A stretch of 64,000 bases of DNA from Larix kaempferi. Lineage: Eukaryota; Streptophyta; Pinopsida; Pinales; Pinaceae. A program made the translations under genes and the position numbers. The notes beneath the pieces were generated by a model. That model worked only from the letters and a program-made list of their open reading frames with translations, did no database searches and was not told the origin of the DNA. Of this stretch, positions 44,653-56,456 are shown in pieces. The number at the start of each line of letters is the position of its first letter. The stretch's first letter is position 1. The DNA lies in assembly GCA_027924585.1 (NCBI GenBank), contig BSBM01000096.1, forward strand, positions 6,633,501 to 6,697,500. The letters are read 5' to 3'.

Positions 44653-46227
44653 GAGTAGTATCAGAGCTTCTGGTTGCAATGTCAGAGTTGCATGGGCCTG
44701 AAATCATGATTTATAGGAAAAAATCAAAACTGGTTATGTAGGAAATCCGTTTATGTAAAATGGCAGATAAATGACAGTTGAGGGTTTGGATTAAGTTGAA
44801 ATCAATTTCGAAACTTTCCCCTTATTTCCCAATCAAAACGTTGCTAAATCTGAAATTTTGAAAATTGTGAAAATTTAGTTGGGCCCCACTAGTACCAGGT
44901 GGGAGGGCGATGTGGAGGATCAACGTGGGTAGGAGGTCCAACATGGAGGAGTTGTGTGGGAAAAGGAAGTTATGTGGACCATCCATATCAGATCTTTGTA
45001 TGCACAAGTGAACGTAAGGGATGGAGTGTGAAGGCAGATAAGATCTGGTCGTTGAGCAGTAAGGCAGATCGGCGACTGAGAATGATTCGGGCCCGCGAAG
45101 GTGCATGAAATTTAATTTGTTTTCGTGTCCCTAAATGAAAACCGCCCCATCCACATGTCATCCTCTAGTGCGTGCATGTACGTAAAAGAGGTCTCGGGAA
45201 ACTACTTCTTCCAGATCCAAAAAACACCTTTTGGGTCCAACAGGAAACTGATGTGACGAGGGTAGATGTGATAGGTAGAAATGTCAAAAGGGATCGGACA
45301 CTCATCAGTCATGTCAGTTGTCAGAGATTGTACAGATCTAATCAACAGCTAACAGTGTCTCAGGGCCTTGAACATGCACAAAGGATAACAAAGAAACATG
45401 CCCCTGAAGCGGTAAATCGCTTGATGACGTGTCCCTCTCTCGTGCATTTAGGATCACAAAAGCAGGTCTAGGAAACCACTCTTCTCGGACCTTGAAACTG
45501 CTTTCGGCCAAAAATAAGTGATTTTATGTTGGGTTCAGACATGTTGTGCATAGGTGACAGGGGTAATGGGACCCACGGCAATCATGTCAGTCTGGGAGGA
45601 TCATGTAGATTTGATCGAAGGCCAGGATTGAATCAGGCCCATGAAAGTGCATGACGTTTATTTTATTTTTGCATCCCTGAAAGAAAACTACCCCATCCAT
45701 GCCTTGGTCTCTCATGCATTCAGGCAAGTAAAATAATTTTTTAGGAAACCGCTCTTCTGGGACCTTAAAACCGGTTATGCCTAACAGTGGTAAGGAAATG
45801 TGGGTGGCATTTGAAGGGCGCAAATCAGAGGAAAAGAAACATTTTTCATAATCAATTTTTGGGTTCCCGAAATCGAAAAATGAATTTGATCTTATGCTCT
45901 AGATTGCACGAAATCAAATTATTTACCAAAAAAAAAATGAGGGCACTGCCATCAAAGCCATAAGGGGTAAATCCCCCTTGGGCCCTCGTTGTCCCCCTCA
46001 TATGTCTTTGAGTGTGAGAAATTTATGTGATTGTCAATAAGGGTTGTTCCCAGGTTGCATGAAGATTAATGTTATAATTTTCTAAGCCTGTAATAAATCT
46101 AACAAATGTGTTTATAAACACTTTTGCAGATTCAGAATCCTATCAGTGGTAGTTAAGGATCAATATTTCATTCTAGTGCGATTGGGAATTTTTTTATCTT
46201 CGTTGGACCAAGAAGAAGAGTATCATC
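44653..46227 (+). other. Leader of element E with three degenerate repeats
   Basis: No gene is seen in this stretch. A module of about 270 bp (gaaagtgcatgaaattta, then ccatcca-gtc, ctctcgtgcatttagg, ggaaaccactcttctcgggacct) occurs near 45100-45230, 45405-45510 and 45640-45780, each time with variation. The frames 45172-45471 and 45587-45823 cross these repeats and have no motif. Confidence 0.55.
44656..44673 (+). other. Primer-binding site of element E
   Basis: The sequence tagtatcagagcttctgg follows the LTR by three bases. It is the initiator-Met type TGGTATCAGAGC with the second base mutated G to A. Confidence 0.75.
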
Positions 46228-47607
46228 ATGGAGGATGCACAAGATCCTTATGAGATTGAGGCAGATGCAATGGGAGAGAATGTGCATGTTGAAAATGCAG
46301 AGACCAAATCTAATGGTAGAAGTAACCAAGCAACTCCCCCAGACATTGTTGAAACCATGAGGAGCTTAAGGGTGGAACTGCAGAGTTGCAGGGAAGACAA
46401 TGAAAGGTTGATTAGAGCCCAAGAGGATCAGAATCAATTGAATGCAGCTATGCTTCAAATCTTGACAGACATTCAAAGGAATATAAACCATGGACAGGAT
46501 TCAGAAAATCAAGAAAGGAGTGGGGGTAGCTCAAGGAGGCATTCCCACAAGAGATCCCATAGTTCAAGAAGGATGTCTAGATATAGGAAATATACTAGAG
46601 AAATATATTCTAGTGAGTCATCTGACTCTAAAGAATATACTGAAGTTTCAAGCTCTTCATCTCACAGAAACAAGAGGAAGAGGTCTTTTAAGAACAACTC
46701 TCATGGAGAATTTAAGAAGGCCAAACCTCCTACCTTTGATGGTGAAGTTAAATATGGTCAAGAAGCTGAAGCTTGGATTCTTGGGATGAGGAAGTATTTC
46801 CAAGTCCAATACTATTCAGGAAATATGAAGGAAAGAGTGGCCATCTTCAATTTGAATGGAAGAGTGTCTATATGGTGGGAACACCTTAGGAAAGTAAAGA
46901 GGATCAATGAAAGGAAGATTGTGTGGAAACAATTCAAGAAGTACTTCCATTAAAAGTACCTTTCTGAAAGGTACTATGATGATAAAATCAAAGAGTTCCA
47001 TGAGATTAAATTGGAACAAATGACAATGGAAGAATATGAAAATAGATTCTTAGAGCTTCCAAGGTATGTCAAATATATCAGGTATGATAAGGTGAAAATT
47101 TAGTGTTTTCTAAGTGGACTGCCCCAGTCATATAAAGATAAAATTGAATTTGATGAACCTCGAACTCTAGAGGAGGCCATAAGAAACGCAATGTATTGTT
47201 ATGATAAAAAATTAAAAAAACTAGAATTCAATAAGGCATGGAAGGACAAGAAAAATGAAAAGTTTGACCAAAGGAAGAAGGGGTTCAAGCCTCCTCAATT
47301 CCAAAAGCAGCCAAGGCAGCCACCACAGGGTGTGACTAATCCATCTAGGATGATGGGAGACAAGCCAAGAGAACCAAGAGAGTCTCTTCAATGTTGGGGA
47401 TGTGGAGTATATCACATGCTTAGAAGATGTCCACATCGGAATGGGAGTGAAAAGAAAGTTCACAACATCCATGGAGCTGAAACAGTGGGTCAAGTGGCAA
47501 GGACCATCCCTAGAATTTATGAAGCACTAGAGGACTGCCAAGCACACCATCAGTCAACTGTGGTTGAAGTTGAAGGTAATATTCTAAGCAATCTATTTCT
47601 ATTTTGA
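46228..47607 (+). pseudogene. Element E gag
   Basis: The start ATG at 46228 opens MEDAQDPYEIEADAMGEN, a coiled-coil-like stretch (MRSLRVELQSCREDNERLIR) and a Ser/Arg-rich region. The gag core is PPTFDGEVKYGQEAEAWILG, FNLNGRVSIWWEHLRKVK and WKQFKKYFH. A TAA at 46951 and a TAG near 47101 break it, yet the frame continues: SGLPQSYKDKIEFDEPRTLE, then a basic region and the CCHC-type knuckle CWGCGVYHMLRRC (47392-47430). It ends at 47607 by a frameshift into the protease. Its role is particle assembly and RNA packaging. Confidence 0.88.
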
Positions 47608-48065
47608 TTGACCTTGGATCTACTCATAGTTATATCAGTCCTAAAGTTGTTGAGATTTGTTCTTTTAAGAAATCAAAGCATAGTAATTCATGGTTAGTCC
47701 AGCTAGCCACTGGAACCAAGAGGAAGGTTAGCGAAATCATGGAGAAATGCCCATTGGAAATGGGTGGACTGTCCACTTTTGCAAATCTGAACGTTTTGCC
47801 ACTTGGTTCTTATGATATTCTCAATGGAATGGATTGGTTGGAAGCTCATAGAGTTAAACTTGATTGCTACAGCAAGACTTTAGGAATACCAAAGGTATTT
47901 TCTGTTAGGAATATTTCAGCCATGCAGTTGAAGAAATTATGCAGGAAAGGTTTCCATTTGTATGCAGCCCATATTATGGAGAAAACAGAAAATGAAATTT
48001 CCAAGTTGGAAGACCATTCTGTTTTGCAAGAATTCAAGGATGTGTTTCCTGATGAAGTTCCATGA
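47604..48065 (+). pseudogene. Element E aspartic protease
   Basis: LIDLGSTHSYISPKVVE contains the catalytic aspartate, with D-L-G-S-T in place of the usual DSGAT. NSWLVQLATGTKRKVSEI, LNVLPLGSYDILNGMDWLE complete the fold. RT sequence follows directly (VLQEFKDVFPDEVP) until TGA at 48063-48065, where a CGA is expected before LPPKRDIDF. Confidence 0.88.
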
Positions 48066-48782
48066 CTTCCTCCAAAGAGGGACATTGATTTTACAATTGA
48101 TCTTGTTCCGGGAGCTACTCCAGTTTCCAAAACACCTTACAGGATGAGTACACCAGAATTATTAGACTTGAAAATGCAACTGCAAGAGTTGTTGGAAAAG
48201 AAGTACATAAGGCCAAGTTTGTCTCCATGGGGAGCACCCGTTTTTGTGAAAAAGAAATATGGAACACTAAGGTTATGTATTGATTACAGGCTACTTAACA
48301 AGGTTGCAGTTAAGAACAAGTACAACATGCCTCTTTTTGATGATCTTTTTTATCAAATGAGAGGAGAAAACGTATTTTAAAATATTGACTTGAGGTCTAG
48401 TTACCATCAAGTGAGAATAAAAAAAGAAGGCATTCACAAGACAACCTTTAGAACAAGGTATGGGCACTATGAGTTTGTGTTGGTGCCATTTGGTCTCACC
48501 AATGCACCAGCTACATTCATGTGTCTCATGAATAGTGTTTTCAACAAGTATTTGGACAAGTTTGTTCTTGTATTTCTAGATGACATTCTTATTTATTCCA
48601 AGAATGAAGAAGAGCATGAAGAACACTTGAGAATGGATTTGCAAATGCTAAGGGAGCATAAGGTGTATGCAAATCTAAGCAAATGTGACTTTTATAAAAA
48701 TAAAATTCATTATTTGGGTCACATTATTTTCGAGGAGGGAATATCGGTGGATCCCGAAAAGATTGAACCCATCATGAATTGA
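48066..48782 (+). pseudogene. Element E reverse transcriptase
   Basis: In frame with the protease. [39 protein letters not shown], then TAA at 48378-48380 in the block normally read VFSKIDL, here VF-stop-NIDL. SSYHQVRIKKEGIHKTTFRT, FVLVPFGLTNAPATF and the catalytic LVFLDDILIYSKN follow. HYLGHIIFEEGISVDPEKIE leads to TGA at 48780-48782, where tryptophan (TGG) is expected before RTPRNV. Catalytic residues are otherwise kept. Confidence 0.9.
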
Positions 48783-49448
48783 CGAACTCCAAGAAATGTG
48801 ACATATGTGAGATCATTTATGGGTCTTGTTGGTTACTATAGGAAGTTTATTAAAGGATTCTCCAAGATTGCACACCCAATCACTTCTTTGAAAAATAAGG
48901 GGATAAAGTTTGAATGGACACTGATATGTGAAGAAAGCTTCCAAGTGTTGAAAAAGCTTCTCACAAGTGCTCCAATTTTAAAGATTACAGATCCAGAAAA
49001 TTATTTTGTGGTATGCACGTATGCATGTAAAGATGGACTTGGAGGATTTATGATGCAAGATAACCATCTGGTATGTTATGAGTCAAGGAAGTTCAAAGTG
49101 CATGAGAAGAACTATGCTACTCATGACTTGGAGCTTGCAGCCATAGTGCACGCTTTGAAAATGTGGAGGAACTATCTAATGGGCAGAAAATTTGAACTAA
49201 GGACAAACCATTGCGGTTTGAAATATTTGTTTGAGCAACCAACATTAAATGCTAGGAAATCTAGATGGATGGAATTTTTATGTGAGTTTGATTTTGAAAT
49301 CAAACACATAAAAGGTAAGGAAAACAAGGTGGCTGATGCACTAAGCAGAAAAATACATGAAATGCATGTGGCAGCCATTAGTACATGCCAATCAGATTTG
49401 AGGCAGCATATTGATAACTGTATTGTTGAAGATGAACTGTATGTGTAA
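48783..49448 (+). pseudogene. Element E RNase H
   Basis: The RT connection SFMGLVGYYRKFIKGFSKIA is followed by RNase H: YFVVCTYACKDGLGGFMMQD (tyrosine in place of the catalytic aspartate in the usual CTDAS block), THDLELAAIVHALKMWRNYL with the glutamate, KFELRTNHCGLKYLFEQ (usually TDH, so another aspartate is lost) and KGKENKVADALSRK. The frame ends in TAA at 49446-49448 (YV-stop-IKD, CAA expected). With two catalytic aspartates changed, the domain would be inactive even without the stop. Confidence 0.88.
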
Positions 49449-50516
49449 ATAAAGGACAAATTGCAACAACAGAAATTGGAAAAGAGGTATGAAGGTTACC
49501 ATATGGAAGGTGAAAGACTTCTTGTTTATAAAAACAAGATTTACATTCCTAATGTGGCATATTAGAGAAGAATTGTCATGGATGAAATTCACAAAATGCC
49601 ATATTTCGGTCACCCAGGATACCAGAAAATAGTTGCTACATCAAGGAAGCAGTATTTTTGGCCGGGAATGAAAAAGGACATTGCTGACTATATTTCTAAG
49701 TGTATGAAATGTCAACAAGTAAAGGTTGAACATCAACACCTAGCAGGTTTGTTGCATCGTTTTCCAATTCCAGAATGGAAATGGGATGTAATTTATATGG
49801 ATTTTATTACATGTTTTCCAATGACAGTGAGGAAGCAGGATTCCATCATGGTTGTAGTGGATAAATTATCTAAGGAGACACACTTTATACTGGTTAAATC
49901 CACGTATAAAATGGATGCAATTGCAAAAATATTTATGAAGGAAATTTTCAGGTTGCATGGTTTTCCTAAAGCAATAATTTCAGACAAGGATACAAAGTTT
50001 ACTTCAAATTTCTGGAAAACTCTTTTTGTTGATTTGGGTATGCAGCTGAAATTTAGTACTGCCTACCATCCACAAACAGATGGGAAAAAAGAAAGGGTAA
50101 ATCAAGTTCCTGAATACATGCTACGCATGTATGTGATGGACAAACCATCCAAGTGGGAAGACTATCTACATTTGGTAGAGTTTGCATATAATAATGGGAA
50201 ACACGCATCGTTGGGCATGAGTCCATTTGAGGCTTTGTATGGTAGAAGGCGCAGAACACTAGTTTCATGGGATAATCCAGTTAACAGAATTGTACTTGGG
50301 CAAAAATTGCTTAAGGAAATGGAACAAGAGGTTGCAAATATTAGGCAAAATTTAAAGGAAGCCCAAGATAGGCAGAAAAGCTATGCAGATAAGAACCGAG
50401 TGCATAGAGAGTTTCATGTTGGGGATCATGTTTACCTTAGAGTGAGGCCAAGGAAGAGGTTCCTTGAAGCTTGGGAATTGTGCCAAGCTATCACCTATAT
50501 ATTGTGGGCAAGTTGA
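49449..50516 (+). pseudogene. Element E integrase
   Basis: After a short spacer with a TAG near 49563, the zinc-binding part reads MDEIHKMPYFGHPGYQ and CMKCQQVK (H-H-C-C). The core has VIYMDFITCFP, VVVDKLSKETHF, FPKAIISDKDTKFTSNFW and AYHPQTDGKKERVNQ, so the D, D and E of the catalytic triad are all present. FAYNNGKHASLGMSPFEALY and VGDHVYLRVRPRKRFL lead to a frameshift near 50465. Integrase inserts the cDNA into the genome. Confidence 0.9.
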
Positions 50517-50838
50517 AGTGCTTGAGAGAATAGGGCCAGTTGCATATAGAATTGCATTGCCTTCTAACACTAGATATCATAATGTTTTTCATGTTTCTTT
50601 GATTAAGAAATATGTACATGATTCTAACCATGTGATTGATAGGGATGTGATTCAGGTGGAACCTGAGGGAGAGTTCCAAACCGAGCCACTATGCATCCTA
50701 GATAGGAAAGTGACATTGCTTTGGAACCGAGCCATTGGATAGGTAAAGGTGCAATGGAAGCACTTTGGTCCCGATGAGGCTATGTGGGAGTTGGAGGATG
50801 CCATGAGAGAGGCATATCCATTTTTGTTCCAATTTTGA
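50464..50838 (+). pseudogene. Element E pol C-terminus with chromodomain-like end
   Basis: Shifted by one base from the integrase. KLGNCAKLSPIYCGQVEVLE, RIGPVAYRIALPSNTRYHNV, FHVSLIKKYVHD, then the chromodomain-like QTEPLCILDRKVTLLWNRAI-stop-VKVQWKHFGPDEAMWELE. The stop is TAG where CAG is expected. The protein ends FLFQF at TGA 50836-50838, 40 bases before the 3' LTR. Confidence 0.85.
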
Positions 50839-50864
50839 GCAAACAGTAAGGACAGTGTTATTCC

Positions 50865-50878
50865 AAGGGGGGGGGGAT
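50865..50878 (+). other. Polypurine tract of element E
   Basis: A purine run with ten consecutive G (aaggggggggggat) lies immediately before TGTAATACC of the 3' LTR. Confidence 0.75.
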
Positions 50879-52297
50879 TGTAATACCCCTAGTTTTGACT
50901 TGAAATGTATTTATCCAAATTATGTAAATGATGTAAATATGCTAGTGCGGAGCTCAAGGCCAATGCCCGACTAATAAATGTTTAGGCATGTAAGATTTTT
51001 ATATTTCATTTGGACTGTTCAGTTGGATTTTATGCTGATTTATAGTATATGTAAATATTATATGCATAAATAATAAAATGGTCCAACAATGGTTGTGTAA
51101 AGAGCACCAAAGGGCCTATGATTCCACCAAGGGGAAGTAGAAAGGGGGTCCATGGGTGACTAAATCCTTGCTTCCAAGTGTCCACCTTATAACTCACACC
51201 TAAATTCTATCATGTGCCTTGAATAAGCCAAATATCTCCTTTTTTTACCATTTCCCAATCATTAATGCATGTGTGTGGTTTGTGGGAAAAGTCACCTCAT
51301 GTAGTTATTGAAGCATGGGACTGGTTGCACTTTTGTGACAGTTCTTTCATGACAAAAGTCAATCTACAGCTTCCAGGATTCCTTTGTCCTACTGCCAGAA
51401 GTCATGTCAGTTGTCTTTTCACCATTTTCCCATATCCCTTAGAATCAACCCTCATTTGTCTCATTCTTACATGCATATTTAGAAGGTGCATAGCTATCCA
51501 GTGTTTTCCATGAACTTACCATGTTGTTTTGAACCTAGAAATTTGAATTTGGAGACCATGTTGCAGATTTGGAAGTGGGTATGGTGGTTGTAGGTGAGCA
51601 GAGAGGTTGGGAAAGCTAGGAACCATTACCCTTCAGTTCTGTTGTTCATATATGCTTGAGAAGCCACAGATTGAGGTTGCATGAGGTTCTATAGTAGCCA
51701 ATACCAGGTTGGAATTCGTCTATGCACACATTGGAAGCACCCAGCAAGATGGATCGCCCAAGAGAATCGTGGATCGGTGGAGGGAATGCCTTATCAAGAA
51801 GGGTTTTGTGTGGGGAAGGTATTGTGGAAGCCAAGGCTGTGAGGGTTGAGTGAGATCTCTGTAGAGCTCTGTATGATCATTTAGCTAAGCACGGAGAGTA
51901 GAATGTGCTGTGGGATGAGAGATAGAAGCCTGTAGGTGTTTCCTTCGCCCTGGTGGCCTCTCAGCAGTAGAAATAGTATATGCTGGACATAGTGCCTATG
52001 TTTGGGTGGAAAAGTGCTCTTACACAGCCAGTTACTTGGATCTGCATTAGATAAAGATAAATATTTTTATGTATTTAAATCTGGAAATGTTTTATTTGAT
52101 GCTAGTAATGGTTATGCTTGTAATTGCATATTAGATGCGTGTGTGGATAGATTTGAATTTTGTTGTGCATGTTTATTTACATTTCTGCACACATTGCATT
52201 GTTGAAAAACGTATTATGAACTTGGGGCGAAATTTGAAATCCCATATTTAGCCAACATCCCCTCTCAATGGTCGTATTGGGTGAGGGGGACATTACT
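50879..52297 (+). repeat. 3' LTR of element E
   Basis: It starts TGTAATACCCCTAG and ends GGGGGACATTACT. Target copy cttac at 52298-52302. Partner of 43219-44652. Confidence 0.9.
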
Positions 52298-52420
52298 CTT
52301 ACAAACCTATGAGGACGATTCTAACCCCCCCATAAATACTCTCTTACAAATCTACAAGGGAAGTTCTAAACCGCCCTCGTAGCAACATACAAAAACGGTT
52401 TGAAACTCGGGCCTTGTAGC
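52298..52420. repeat. G/C-run repeat tract, right part
   Basis: It continues the tract of 42803-43218 beyond element E, with cttacaaacctatgaggacg, aacccccccataa and gaagttctaaaccgccctcg. Confidence 0.6.
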
Positions 52421-52481
52421 CATTAATATAAATCATCATAAATAAAATATTTTATTAGAATACCAATATTGCAATATCATT

Positions 52482-52552
52482 AGGGAACGGATGAATCAAA
52501 CCACCAAGCTCCTGCTTGTAAGGAAGGCACTCTTCCATTGATCTAGCACCCT
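52482..52552 (-). pseudogene. tRNA-like sequence, probable tRNA pseudogene or SINE head
   Basis: On the minus strand 71 bases can be folded as a tRNA. An acceptor stem pairs agggtgc with gttccct (six of seven, one wobble). A D-arm region gatcaatggaagagtg resembles an A box, and an anticodon arm ccttc-CTTACAA-gcagg pairs four of five. A T-arm region ggtggtttgattc resembles the B box GGTTCGANNC. The anticodon position would read TAC (valine). The T-stem pairs poorly, so it is likely dead. No CCA follows. Confidence 0.4.
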
Positions 52553-53500
52553 TTAAGAATTCGGGAGAGGATCAATATTACAACCCAAATTGCATCATTT
52601 GTAATTATAAGAAAATATAATAACATCCAAATACATGCATACTTAAAACCCAATTTATATCCAAAGACAATAATAAGCACAAAACTATACATGTATAATA
52701 AGAAAAGGGCATTTAATCAAAGGTACATACAACAACAACATAAATTTGTTCTTCACTAAGGTCATCATCCAAATCTCTCACCAACTCATAGTATGAGATG
52801 CCTAGTTCATGGAGTTGTAGCATATCCAATGAAATGTCATAAATAGGTGTCTTAAGTGAGGCAATGTTGACATTGAAGTTTCAGAATAAAATGTTGCATA
52901 CATGTGTATAAAATCAACATTGTAATAGGGAAGTTCCTAGTGGAGAGTGGTAACAAGTCTAATGCGACACAAGTGTTGTCCTAAATCTTGATGTAATCTA
53001 ATTTGTATTCGATGTGGGAAACCAAAATCATTTGTTTCTTGATTGGAGATAAAATAATATTACAACTACCCTACTAACACCTCCATCCCCAAATCAAAGT
53101 TCAACCTCCTTCCCATGTAATTAAATCAATCATAAGATATGAATATTTTCAATCATTCCCATAATTCCCCTCTTCCTAGACTTGGAAATCACCCATCTTG
53201 AGTTTTGTAGGAGGACCATACCAAAATATCTCACAATCTTCATCAGATTGACTCTTGTGGATGCAGCAAATCCACAAGCAGATTAATACAGTGCAACATG
53301 CAGATTCGCAAATGTGAAAGAGTGTGAAGTAGATCATCCATCTGTGCAAAAGTAACAAAAACCAGAAGAAGAACTAACAACAGTATATGCAGAATTCAGA
53401 AGCCCAAAGAACTCAGAGGGAGCACTGGGACAAGTAGAGATGAAGCATATAGTTCAACAAAATTATACATAGATTAATAAGGTGTTGACATTAATTCTAA
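52553..53500. other. No gene recognised
   Basis: AT-rich. The short frame 53176-53358 on the minus strand has no motif. The last 30 bases (gttgacattaattctaaaggg) resemble the region before a copia 3' LTR. Confidence 0.4.
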
Positions 53501-53510
53501 AGGGAGATAT

Positions 53511-55880
53511 TGTTTAACTTTGGTTGACATTGATGTCAACTAATGTTAAAGAGGATGTCAATTGATTTAGTTTGAGTCATTGATGTCAAGTAAGGTCAAG
53601 GTGGATACAACATTCTTATGCCATCTTAAAGAAGTATATGGAAGCCACTTTGAAGAATTATATGCACATCATAGATGAAGGATATGGATGAAAGTCTGAA
53701 GAAGTATATCTAAAAGTTGCATCCAATATGAATATGTGTGTCCAAGGATACATCATGCATGATCAGTATGAAGAAGCGCATTAGGAAGGTACATCATGCA
53801 GATCCAGTTCAAATAAGTAGATAAGTAATGTATCCTACAACATGTGGAACCTATGCAGATATCAAGTCCACCAAGTCATACTCTCTTTAGGTAGTAGCAA
53901 AAAAATTGGATGGACATAGGTACATGTGCACAAGCATCCAAAGAGTTGTTTAAATGAAGGCGCAAGCAATCATGTCAAGGAAATATTCTAGAATGCGCAA
54001 GAAATCCCAAGCATTGTATGGTCAAATATTGGAAGCGCACAAGAAGTATGAAACAACTTATGGTTGAACAACCTTGAAATCGCGCAATTCTTACCAATCA
54101 AAAGATTTTTTCAGTTATTGAAGCACGCACAAGTTCTAAGAAGGGTACAGTTGTTGAAGTTAGTATATGCACAAATTCCACAGCTAAAGACTCATCAAGT
54201 GTGCAAGACCCACAAGTGATGGAATCGCAAGGGTCAAATTCCCACCAAGTCGAAGATCACATATGTGCAAGTTCCACAAAGCATTGACACATCAAGTGCG
54301 CATGTCCCACAAGTCTTGGTACTACAAGGGTTAAAGTCCCACTAAGTCAAGGACCATGGTTGCACAAATTCTACAAAGAAATGGTACATGGAGAGCGCAA
54401 TACTACAACGCAAATGTGAAAGTTCCACTAAGTCATGGACCATGGATGCGTAAGACCCAAAAAGGATTACATATCAACAGTGTAAAACATGACATGTGGC
54501 ATAGGCATAATACATGAAGAAAGGATGAAGGAATGCCACAACCAACTTGTGGACATGAAATCCATGCAGGACATGTATAAATAGAGATGCAAGTTGGATA
54601 TTTGAGGTAATTATATTGATGGCAAGGCTATAGAGCTACAAGTGTAAGATGCATATTTTATTTGGGGCATCAAGGGCTCAAGGACAGAACAACATGATCT
54701 AGTGAGGAAAGAGTGTGCACATACAACAAAATTATTTACTGATGGTGGGAAGAATGGTACTGTAGATCTGTGTTGAATGCACAAATACTAAAAGGAATAA
54801 TTATAGAAGCATGCACAATTGCATGAGGACCAAATGACAGTATTGTAGGAAACACGCAGATAATCACAGATGATGTAAGAGAGAAGCACAGAAATAGAAC
54901 CGAAGTATATCAGAAGATGCGCAAAAGTTTGGATGATGTATAAATGTTGAAGTGAATTGTGCGAAGTAAAGAAGACCATTAGATGGGAAACGACAGAGCA
55001 ACCACATAATCTTGTAGGCGTGTCATGATGAGGATGATCTGAGGAAACTACATTAAATCGAAAGGATGAATCATATAATGCACACCATGTCGCTGTTTTC
55101 CGAAAGGATTGTGGCACTTAAACTGAACGGGCACATCTAATTTAGTGTGCAATAACATCTCATATTGATGCATAATATCATAAAAACACACTATCAATTG
55201 AAAGAACAATATTAGTTGGTATTTGTAGTTGCATAGTAGCGAAAAGACAGAGTGAACCCTGACACAGACTGCAGGATCAAAAGCACGTAGTACGTGAAGC
55301 AAGTCATCAGCATAAGTGAATAATTGAGTGGAATAAGAAGTCAAGTGATGTATTTAGAATAGTGACAGTGAATTGTTTACATACGAAGGTGGTGCACAGC
55401 AGAACAAACTACGAAAGATCAGAAGTGTGCACGAGTTGAAATATTAAGGGGACAAATATTATTTTGGATATCTAGGTGGTAGGATGGGGCAAGGAGCAGT
55501 AGGTTGTAGCCTCCTTTCAGTTGGTTTTGGAGAACATTGGGATTTGGTGCTTCCTTCAGGTCGATGCTTGTAAAACTAGGGGGTTGGTGCCTCCTTGCAA
55601 TTGGTGTTGGTAAACACGGAAATTCAATGCTTCCTTGAATGTATTCTTTTCATTACAAAAGAGAATTTCGTGGTTTTCTCCCATTTGGGTTTCCATGTCA
55701 AAATCATGTGTGTTATGTGTTCTTTGTCTTGGTTCATATGTTTATGAATGTTTTATTTATGTTGGATTCATAATTAAATATCATGATTAAATTAAATACT
55801 AATTTGTTAAAGAAGGTAAAAACTGTTGATAATTGTGCTAATACTGATCCCTCCCTCTTAGTATTAAATTAATTCCAACA
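53511..55880 (+). repeat. Copia-type LTR without its element body (2,370 bp)
   Basis: It starts TGTTTAACTTTGGTTGAC and ends TTAATTCCAACA. A TATA box TATAAATAG lies at 54576-54584. Near the 3' end is the phrase ttcgtggttttctcccattt, common in the R/U5 part of plant copia LTRs. A purine tract (aaagggaga) stands directly before it, as for a 3' LTR. Alternatively gatat (53506-53510) and gacac (55881-55885) are a decayed target duplication of a solo LTR. No primer-binding site follows it. Repeated phrases (cccaccaagtc-aagg, tgcacaa-ttccaca) fill 54150-54450. No pol was found next to it. Confidence 0.55.
54576..54583 (+). promoter_or_regulatory. TATA box in the copia-type LTR
   Basis: TATAAATA is followed by GAGATGC, near the middle of the 2.4-kb LTR. 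It supports plus-strand orientation. Confidence 0.55.
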
Positions 55881-56432
55881 GACACCATTTGAAAACAAGT
55901 AGTCAAAATGGACCAATAAAATCAAAATATCACTAGAAGGATAAAACAAATATCATATCACTATTCCTTGATTTAGGGTAATGCAAACCAATGGAAAAAG
56001 AGAAAAAAAAATATTTTAATTTTTTTCTTTTTGCAAATTTTGGAGGAGGAAAAATAGGTCTGCAACACTCAGATCAAATTATGTATCATTATGTGTAGAA
56101 TTTCCTAAATGCAATTGAATATTTGGATTCCCCTTTAAAAAAAAATTGAAAAAAAAATAATAGACCCAAATAGAGTTCGGGAGAGGGAGATATGGGCATT
56201 TCAAATATGGGTATTTTTCATAATTTTGGGTCACATTTACGACAATTTTCAAAATGTCATATCTTTTGACTCAGAGATCCGATTGAGGCAAGGTTAGCAT
56301 CATTGGAAAGAAAATTTTCCAATCTGTACAGCGGTATATTATACGATAAAATTAAATTGAAAACTTAGTTCTCAATAAGGGACAAAAACAAGAAAGGGTT
56401 TATGAAAACAAAACTAGGAAAGATTACAAACT
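55881..56432 (-). other. Leader remnant of a minus-strand gypsy element
   Basis: Non-coding, AT-rich DNA between the copia-type LTR and a gypsy primer-binding site. It includes aatgtcatatcttttgactc and agatccgattgaggcaagg, typical untranslated wording. It appears to be the remaining leader of the element whose LTR is 56457-57522; the rest was lost or cut off by the LTR at 53511-55880. Confidence 0.4.
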
Positions 56433-56454
56433 CTTCCCCAGCGAAGTTGCCAAG
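56433..56454 (-). other. Gypsy primer-binding-like site
   Basis: The minus strand reads cttggcaacttcgctgggga, close to the TTTGGCGACTC-GCTGGGGA form seen after many plant gypsy LTRs. It lies two bases inside the putative LTR end. Confidence 0.6.
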
Positions 56455-56456
56455 TT

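Larger units (their letters stand above)
43219..52297 (+). mobile_element. Element E: chromovirus-type Ty3/gypsy
   Basis: The LTRs are 43219-44652 and 50879-52297, with target copies cttac at 43214-43218 and 52298-52302. A primer-binding site follows the 5' LTR, and a purine tract of ten G precedes the 3' LTR. Gag, protease, RT, RNase H, integrase and a chromodomain-like end are on the plus strand. Protease through integrase (47604-50460) is one reading frame broken only by about five stop codons, so this is the least damaged pol in the window. Its proteins parallel those of element D, but the LTRs are unrelated in size and mostly in sequence. Confidence 0.93.
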
